Shown here: in pieces, positions 1 through 4,828 of the stretch
Layout of the letters: the number at the start of each line of letters is the position of its first letter
Position numbering within the stretch: position 1 is the stretch's first letter
Assembly: GCA_019456245.1 (NCBI GenBank)
Contig: VRUF01000172.1
Coordinates: 1 to 6,345 of the forward strand
DNA: 6,345 bases
Source: Planctomycetota bacterium
Lineage (GTDB): Bacteria; Planctomycetota; Phycisphaerae; Sedimentisphaerales; Anaerohalosphaeraceae
Direction of reading: 5' to 3'
Made by a program: the position numbers and the translations under genes
The notes under the pieces: model-generated
What the model saw: the letters and a program-made list of their open reading frames with translations, nothing else
Database searches by the model: none
Told to the model about the DNA's origin: nothing

Positions 1-1308
1 CAGCGCGTCGAACAGGCCGAGAATGATCCAAAACACCTTAAGCCAGAACACCTTGCCGTACTCGCACTTCTGCGGATGGCTGATATTTCGATCACTGATT
101 TCGCAAAGCCCGAAGGCTACGAGCAGCTTAAGGCAAAGATCGAAGGAGTCTCGATAAGTCTTACTGACCAGATCATGGAGTTTTGGAAACAGAATGAAGA
201 ATTGGATGTTGAGGTTGATATTACACCCGACCCTAATGACGAGGCTCCCTACAACAACGGTGCGAACCTCTATCTTCGCATCAAGAACCGCCGGCATCGC
301 GTCAGCACGCCATTCCAGCAACGGAGCCGTGGGTTCATCTGGTTCTTCAGTTTTCTTGTCTGGTTCGACAGTGTGCAATATCAGATTGATACATCAGCTA
401 AGGTGGGGCAAAAGAACCTTATTCTGCTACTCGATGAGCCGGGACTAGCTCTTCACGCAACAGCACAGGCAGACTTCCTACGGTACATAAACGAGCTCGC
501 GACTAAGCATCAGGTTCTTTACACGACCCACTCACCTTTCATGATCCATTCAGATCGATTAAACCAAGTGCGGGTGGTCGAGGACCAGAAGACGATTGGC
601 ACGATCATTTCAGATAATATCTCTGGGTCAGATCCTCGCACCATTTTCCCTCTGCAGGCGGCTCTTGGCTGGACCATTGCACAGAACTTATTCATTGCTG
701 AACGCAATCTCTTGGTCGAGGGGCCTTCCGACCTTATATACCTTAAGTCCGTTTCCGCATTGCTCGAGACGCAGGGACGAACTAGCCTGCGTGATGACGT
801 AACGATCGTTCCAGTAGGAGGTCTCGATAAGGTCGTCACGTTTATTGCCCTGCTTGGAGCAAACGGCCTGAAGCTTGCGGTATTTCATGATTATCACGGC
901 GCGCCTGAACAAAAGTTGATGGATCTTGCAAAGCAAAAGATGATTTCGCCAAAAGCAATACTAAACGCTTCACAGTTCCGCGATATCAAGAACATCGGCA
1001 AAAGTGGCCAAGCCAGTGACATCGAGGATCTTTTCAAACCTGCTTTGTACCTAGAGCACTTCAACGAGACGTTTGCAAAGCCACTTAGTGGAGCTACTAT
1101 TAGTGAAGCAGACCTCCCACAGGGCGAGCGCATTATTGATCGCATTGAACGACATATTGCCGCTAAAGGTATCCAAATTCGGCCCAGTGGTGGTTTTAAT
1201 CACTATGGTGTGGCTTCGCATTTCGCGAGCAACCCTCCCAAATCGCTGGACAACAACACATTGAAACGGTTTGAAGCACTATTCAATGCTGTCAATGGCC
1301 TTTTCTAG
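1..1308 (+). CDS. OLD-like ATP-dependent endonuclease (ABC-type ATPase-TOPRIM), 5'-truncated
   Basis: The frame is open from base 1 with no credible start, so this is the C-terminal 435 residues of a longer protein (numbering here counts from base 1). An ABC/SMC-like ATPase half comes first. It has a signature-like segment RSRGFIWFFSF (residues 108-118), a Walker B LILLLDEPG (about 140-148, D145 and E146) and an H-loop TTHSPFMI (175-182, H177). The Walker A motif must lie off the left edge. A TOPRIM nuclease domain follows: LLVEGPSD (237-244, catalytic-type E240), VPVGGLDK (270-277), FHDYHG (295-300) and a late acidic SDIEDLF (339-345). This order is that of the OLD family, whose members cut or nick DNA under ATP control and often act in phage defence. 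An oddity is that the usual TOPRIM DxD is DYH (D297, H299). The C-terminus (FNHYGVASHF, then RFEALFNAVN) looks complete. Family assignment is confident; the exact subfamily and any partner gene upstream are unknown. Confidence 0.9.
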   Translation, partial: QRVEQAENDPKHLKPEHLAVLALLRMADISITDFAKPEGYEQLKAKIEGVSISLTDQIMEFWKQNEELDVEVDITPDPNDEAPYNNGANLYLRIKNRRHRVSTPFQQRSRGFIWFFSFLVWFDSVQYQIDTSAKVGQKNLILLLDEPGLALHATAQADFLRYINELATKHQVLYTTHSPFMIHSDRLNQVRVVEDQKTIGTIISDNISGSDPRTIFPLQAALGWTIAQNLFIAERNLLVEGPSDLIYLKSVSALLETQGRTSLRDDVTIVPVGGLDKVVTFIALLGANGLKLAVFHDYHGAPEQKLMDLAKQKMISPKAILNASQFRDIKNIGKSGQASDIEDLFKPALYLEHFNETFAKPLSGATISEADLPQGERIIDRIERHIAAKGIQIRPSGGFNHYGVASHFASNPPKSLDNNTLKRFEALFNAVNGLF

Positions 1309-1330
1309 CGATGATGATAAAGGGGTTAAA

Positions 1331-1350
1331 ACATTGTAAGTTTACAATGT
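1331..1350. promoter_or_regulatory. 20-nt palindrome, candidate operator or weak reverse-strand terminator
   Basis: ACATTGTAA and its exact reverse complement TTACAATGT are separated by only GT, giving 9-bp perfect arms, 23 nt after the OLD-like stop codon. Such a dyad can bind a dimeric regulator. Read on the - strand it is followed directly by TTTT, so it could also be a weak terminator from that side, though the stem is AT-rich. On the + strand no T-run follows. The second arm runs into the 21-nt repeat pattern, and part of it recurs as CTTACATTGT at 1362-1371, so it may simply be the degenerate edge of the array. Confidence 0.4.
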
Positions 1351-1360
1351 GGCGGTGCGG

Positions 1361-1570
1361 GCTTACATTGTGGAAAAGTGAGCTTGCTTTGTGATAAAGT
1401 AAGCGTGATATGAGTCAAAGCACGCTTACTCCGTGGCAGAGTAAGCGTGACCCGTGATAGAGTAAGCGTGATCTGTTGCGGATGACGGATGATTTGTCGC
1501 AAGTGAAGTGTTATCTGTCATAGATGAAGAGTGATATATCGCAGATGAAGAGTGATATGCGACAGACTAA
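1361..1570 (+). repeat. Ten phased degenerate 21-nt tandem repeats
   Basis: Units start at 1361, 1382, 1403, 1424, 1445, 1466, 1487, 1508, 1529 and 1550 with no insertion or deletion between them. The approximate consensus is GCGTGATNTGTSRYAGAKKAA. Position 1 (G) and position 4 (T) are the same in all ten units; positions 10 (G) and 15 (A) in nine. The segment AGTAAGCGTG is exact at 1398-1407, 1440-1449 and 1461-1470, whereas the middle of the unit varies. An eleventh diverged unit may lie at 1340-1360. Twenty-one bp is close to two turns of B-DNA, so equivalent positions lie on one helix face. There are no unique spacers of CRISPR type. Function is unknown: a protein-binding array (operator or iteron-like) and a decaying minisatellite both fit. 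Confidence 0.8.
1421..1449 (+). promoter_or_regulatory. 11-bp perfect hairpin inside the repeat array
   Basis: CACGCTTACTC (1421-1431) pairs perfectly with GAGTAAGCGTG (1439-1449) around the 7-nt loop CGTGGCA. Ten of these bases (1421-1430) can alternatively pair with AGTAAGCGTG at 1398-1407 (13-nt loop) or at 1461-1470, so competing structures are possible in a leader RNA. No T-tract follows, so it is not an intrinsic terminator. It arises because one repeat junction carries the inverted version of the motif found at its neighbours. Whether it is transcribed is unknown. Confidence 0.45.
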
Positions 1571-1650
1571 ACGGGCAAACTTGTCCTCTCGCAGGCGGGA
1601 AAGGATTGCAAGTCGTTGTATTTAAGGAAGTCAGGTTGAAAAACCGCAAA

Positions 1651-1654
1651 AAGG
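1651..1654 (+). promoter_or_regulatory. Likely ribosome binding site of the methyltransferase gene
   Basis: AAGG within an A-rich run lies 7 nt before the ATG at 1662. It is a short Shine-Dalgarno match. It supports this ATG, as does the in-frame TAA at 1659-1661 immediately before it, which rules out an upstream start. Confidence 0.5.
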
Positions 1655-1661
1655 TCGTTAA

Positions 1662-3824
1662 ATGAAGCTGAGCGAGAATGAAATCAGGGATATAACCAAG
1701 TTCTTGGAAGCGGGCAAATCGCTGCCGGATAAGTACCGGTTTTTGCTGTTTGAGGATAAACGCGAGGTCGAGCTGGTCTGGAACGGCAAGACGGCTGAGG
1801 TCTGTAATATCGTGCTGCCGTTTCAGGTTATCGAGCAGGTGGATGAGCCGCGAACCGAAGAGGCCTTGAAAGCGGCGCCGACCCTCTTTGATATGCAGAC
1901 CGGCAGGCAGATTAAGGGCTGGAACAATAAACTTATCTGGGGCGATAACAAGCTCATCCTGTCATCATTGAAAAATGGGCCGCTGCGGGAGGAGATCGAG
2001 GCTCAGGGTGGAATAAAACTCATCTATATCGACCCACCATTTGATGTGGGTGCGGATTTTTCTATGGATATCGAGATCGGCGGCGAGACGCTGACCAAAA
2101 AACCCGGCATCCTTGAAGAGATCGCCTACCGCGATACCTGGGGCAAAGGGGCGGATTCCTTTATCGCCATGATCTATGAACGACTCGTCCTCATGCGGGA
2201 TTTGCTGGCCGAGGATGGAAGTATTTATGTGCATTGCGATTGGCGGGTGAATAGTTATATTCGACTTGCGATGGATGAGGTGTTTGGGAAAAATTGTTTA
2301 GTCAATGAATTAGTTTGGCACTACAAAACTTTCCAAGGGCAAGCTCATAGATATTTTGCAAAAAAACATGACAACCTTTATTTGTATTCAAAGTCTGGTA
2401 GCTATACATACCAAGAACAATTCGATACCGAATTTGAAGACACAATTGATTCCAAGCGCTGGGCTGCATGCATCAATGAAAATAAGCAGATTGTTGGTGC
2501 AAATATGCCCATTCAAGATTCTCGCTTTATAAGGTACTTAAATAAATGGAAAAAGAAACATGGGCATAATCCAGGAAAGAGTGACGTTGTATTTGAAGTG
2601 AAAGGGCAACCTATTGATTCAGTCTGGGATATGAAGGGCTTAGATCCAAAGTCAGGAGAAAAAGTAGGTTATCCGACTCAAAAACCTGAAGATTTTCTGG
2701 AGCGTATTATAAAAGCCTCTTCTTACGAAGGTGATTTGATGGCTGATTTCTTCTGCGGTAGTGGAACGACTTTGGTAGTTGCAGAGAAGTTAGGGCGCAA
2801 GTGGATTGGTGCTGATCTGGGTAAGTTCGCTATCCACACTACCCGCAAACGGATGATTGGTGTACAGCGGCAATTGAAGGCCGAGGACAAGAGCTGGCGG
2901 GCGTTTGAGATATTGAATCTGGGTAAATATGAGCGTCAGCATTATATCGGCGTCAATCCCAATTTGAGAGAGCAGGAAAAACAGCAGCAGTTGGAAGCGA
3001 AGGAAAAGGATTTTGTCAATCTTATCCTGCACGCCTACAGGGCTGAGCCTACAGAGCAGTTCAAGACCTTTCAGGGCAAAAAGGCAGGACGGTTAGTAGC
3101 GGTCGGGCCGGTGAATATGGCGGTAACGCGATTGTTTGTCGAGGAGATTATTTTAGAGAGTCGTAAGCACCGTATCACCCGCGTGGATATTCTGGGCTTT
3201 GAGTTTGAGATGGGGCTGTTTCCCAATATACTCGATGAGGCCAAGACCAAAGGTATCGATCTGGCGATGAAATATATCCCGGCGGATGTATTTGATAAAC
3301 GAGCAGTGGAGAAGAATCAGGTGGTTTTTCATGATGTATCTTTTATTGAGGTCAAGCCGTATATCAAAAAGAAAACCATCGCCATGGAGCTGACTGATTT
3401 TTCGGTGTTTTACTCACAGGATGCCAAAGGGGCCGATGTGAAACTTAAGGACGGTAAGAGTAAGGTCATCGTCGATCAAGGTCAGGTGGTCAAGCTGACC
3501 AAGGATAAGAGCGGTATTATCAAACGAGAGGTTCTGACGAAAAAATGGACCGACTGGATTGATTACTGGAGCGTGGATTTTGATTTTGAGAGCAAGCGGG
3601 AGATTATCCAGGTCAAAAACAATGAAAGCGGCGAATATGAAGAACACTGGACGGGCGATTTTGTCTTTGAGAACGAATGGCAGAGCTTCCGCACCAAAAA
3701 AGACCGCTCGCTGGAACTAACCAGCGCCTTTCACGAGTGCGAAAAGGGCAGGCGCAAGATAGCGGTCAAGGTGGTTGATATATTCGGCAATGATACAATG
3801 AAGATTATCGAGGTAACGATCTGA
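1662..3824 (+). CDS. Type III-like (Mod) site-specific DNA adenine methyltransferase
   Basis: The 720-residue product is predicted to transfer a methyl group from S-adenosylmethionine to the N6 of adenine at a specific DNA site. Catalytic motif IV, YIDPPF (DPPF at 124-127), comes before the SAM-binding motif I, DFFCGSGTT (362-370), which is the beta-class order of Type III Mod subunits. Between them are GSIYVHCDWR (186-195), a variable region taken as the target recognition domain (about 210-335) and YPTQKPE (337-343). The C-terminal part carries WTDWIDYW (629-636), FENEWQSF (669-676) and VVDIFGNDTMK near the end, as I recall from Type III-like Mod proteins paired with a helicase-nuclease Res. 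The length is usual or slightly long for Mod. DPPF replaces the commoner DPPY, which is tolerated in N6-adenine enzymes. The recognition segment is strikingly AT-rich against its flanks, suggesting exchange. No Res gene follows; the next gene overlaps the stop codon by one base. Confidence 0.93.
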   Translation: MKLSENEIRDITKFLEAGKSLPDKYRFLLFEDKREVELVWNGKTAEVCNIVLPFQVIEQVDEPRTEEALKAAPTLFDMQTGRQIKGWNNKLIWGDNKLILSSLKNGPLREEIEAQGGIKLIYIDPPFDVGADFSMDIEIGGETLTKKPGILEEIAYRDTWGKGADSFIAMIYERLVLMRDLLAEDGSIYVHCDWRVNSYIRLAMDEVFGKNCLVNELVWHYKTFQGQAHRYFAKKHDNLYLYSKSGSYTYQEQFDTEFEDTIDSKRWAACINENKQIVGANMPIQDSRFIRYLNKWKKKHGHNPGKSDVVFEVKGQPIDSVWDMKGLDPKSGEKVGYPTQKPEDFLERIIKASSYEGDLMADFFCGSGTTLVVAEKLGRKWIGADLGKFAIHTTRKRMIGVQRQLKAEDKSWRAFEILNLGKYERQHYIGVNPNLREQEKQQQLEAKEKDFVNLILHAYRAEPTEQFKTFQGKKAGRLVAVGPVNMAVTRLFVEEIILESRKHRITRVDILGFEFEMGLFPNILDEAKTKGIDLAMKYIPADVFDKRAVEKNQVVFHDVSFIEVKPYIKKKTIAMELTDFSVFYSQDAKGADVKLKDGKSKVIVDQGQVVKLTKDKSGIIKREVLTKKWTDWIDYWSVDFDFESKREIIQVKNNESGEYEEHWTGDFVFENEWQSFRTKKDRSLELTSAFHECEKGRRKIAVKVVDIFGNDTMKIIEVTI
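3810..3814 (+). promoter_or_regulatory. Ribosome binding site and TGATG coupling for the AAA+ gene
   Basis: GAGGT lies inside the end of the Mod gene, 9 nt before the ATG at 3824. The Mod stop TGA and this ATG share one base (TGATG), a typical arrangement for translational coupling, so the two proteins are probably made in linked amounts. Confidence 0.7.
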
Positions 3825-4825
3825 TGGCGCAAGCAGACTTATTGGTGGAGTTGCTTAAGTGTGCAAGCAACGGTGATCAGTTGGCTTTTCGTAAAGCCGC
3901 CGAGACACTTATTCAGGAAGAAAAATCGAAGGGACATCGCATTCTGGCGGATCGCTTGACTAAGGCGTTGCGGCCCAACGTGACCACAATGGGACGCGGC
4001 CTCGCATCCAAGCAGAACGGCAGTAACGGCCAGCATAAGGATTTGATTTATGAAATTACCCCCGAGCGTACATTAGACAGTCTTGTATTGCCCAGCAAAA
4101 TCCATGATCAAATCAAGGAGGTCGTGGAGGAACAGCATCGTGTCGAATTGTTGCATGCACACAATCTGCGTGCTCGTAATCGACTTCTGTTCGCTGGTCC
4201 GCCGGGTAACGGTAAAACGTCCCTGGCCGAGGCATTGGCTTTCGAGCTAATGTACCCTTTAGTGGTTGTTCGGTATGAAACCCTGATCGGAAGCTATTTG
4301 GGCGAAACGTCCAGCCGCCTGAAGCACCTGTTGGATTATGTCAGAACGCAGCGGTGCGTACTGTTTTTCGATGAGTTCGAAACTCTTGCCAAAGAACGTG
4401 GGGATACCCACGAAACAGGAGAAATTAAACGGGTGGTGAGTTCGCTGCTTTTGCAGATTGATGATCTACCGGACTACGTTGTGGTAGTCGCTGCAAGTAA
4501 TCATCCGGAATTGCTGGATAGAGCAGTATGGCGACGTTTCCAAGTGCGAGTCGAGTTGCCAATGCCCACGCGCCAGCAACTGACCCGATATATTGAATCC
4601 ATCGGTCAGCGGTGTCAAACTACTTTCGGTTATGCACCGGAAACCTTGGCGAAACACATGCTGGGGTTAAATTTTGCTGAGGTGGAGGAATTTTGCCTGA
4701 GCGTGGTACGACGGGCTGTGCTCGATCAGAAAACTGACAACGCCCAAACCATTACCCGCTTCAAACTGGAGCAGTGGCGGGATAGATTGAAACCTGTCTT
4801 AAATAACCAAAGCGAGGAAGCATAA
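3824..4825 (+). CDS. AAA+ ATPase partner of the adjacent subtilase
   Basis: This 333-residue protein has a single classical AAA+ module. It shows Walker A GPPGNGKTS (125-133), a pore-loop-like YLGETSS (158-164), Walker B VLFFDEFE (179-186), sensor-1 AASNHPE (223-229) and a candidate arginine finger in AVWRRF (234-239). A helical N-terminal region of about 75 residues precedes it, where a substrate or partner could bind. No membrane segment or signal peptide is visible, so it should act in the cytoplasm, probably as a ring that remodels or senses a target. Small AAA+ proteins of this type are repeatedly found directly before S8 peptidase genes, as here with a 3-nt gap, which supports a working pair: an ATPase that controls, feeds or restrains the protease. 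The start is set by the TGATG overlap and the GAGGT site. Family is confident; its substrate and trigger are unknown. Confidence 0.93.
   Translation: MAQADLLVELLKCASNGDQLAFRKAAETLIQEEKSKGHRILADRLTKALRPNVTTMGRGLASKQNGSNGQHKDLIYEITPERTLDSLVLPSKIHDQIKEVVEEQHRVELLHAHNLRARNRLLFAGPPGNGKTSLAEALAFELMYPLVVVRYETLIGSYLGETSSRLKHLLDYVRTQRCVLFFDEFETLAKERGDTHETGEIKRVVSSLLLQIDDLPDYVVVVAASNHPELLDRAVWRRFQVRVELPMPTRQQLTRYIESIGQRCQTTFGYAPETLAKHMLGLNFAEVEEFCLSVVRRAVLDQKTDNAQTITRFKLEQWRDRLKPVLNNQSEEA
4814..4819 (+). promoter_or_regulatory. Ribosome binding site of the subtilase gene
   Basis: GAGGAA lies at the very end of the AAA+ gene, 9 nt before the ATG at 4829. It fixes the subtilase start only 3 nt after the ATPase stop codon TAA (4823-4825) and supports a common message. 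Confidence 0.65.
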
Positions 4826-4828
4826 ACA

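Larger units (their letters stand above)
1309..1661. other. Repeat-bearing intergenic region before the methyltransferase operon
   Basis: This 353-base stretch has no supported gene. In order it holds an AT-rich palindrome (1331-1350), a diverged possible repeat unit (1340-1360), ten phased 21-nt repeats (1361-1570), and about 90 bases without clear structure leading to the Mod start. I found no convincing sigma70 promoter: TTGTCC at 1581-1586 and TATTTA at 1619-1624 are badly spaced for each other. No GC-rich stem with a T-tract follows the OLD-like gene on the + strand. The longest open stretch, ATG at 1524 to TAA at 1625 (33 codons), has no Shine-Dalgarno site and is not called. The promoter of the downstream three genes is presumably here. 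Confidence 0.7.

Noticed and set aside
519..1145. Reverse-strand open frames of 80-106 codons opposite the OLD-like gene
   Set aside because: The + strand carries Walker B, H-loop and TOPRIM motifs through this interval; the reverse frames have none.
1309..1350. Intrinsic terminator for the OLD-like gene
   Set aside because: The only stem is AT-rich and no T-run follows it on the + strand; the T-run is on the other side.
1361..1570. CRISPR array
   Set aside because: Units are contiguous 21-mers with divergence throughout; there are no identical 25-40 nt repeats alternating with unique spacers, and no cas genes are present.
1581..1624. Sigma70 promoter using TTGTCC (1581-1586), TTGCAA (1606-1611) and TATTTA (1619-1624)
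   Set aside because: TTGCAA to TATTTA leaves only 7 nt, and TTGTCC to TATTTA leaves 32 nt; no pairing gives a spacer near 17 nt.
1524..1625. A 33-codon open frame across the last repeats, with heptad-like peptide units SDISQMK and SDMRQTK
   Set aside because: No Shine-Dalgarno site, stop codons interrupt the same frame in the earlier units, and the peptide is cut off by stops on both sides. At most it hints that the 21-nt unit once encoded a heptad.
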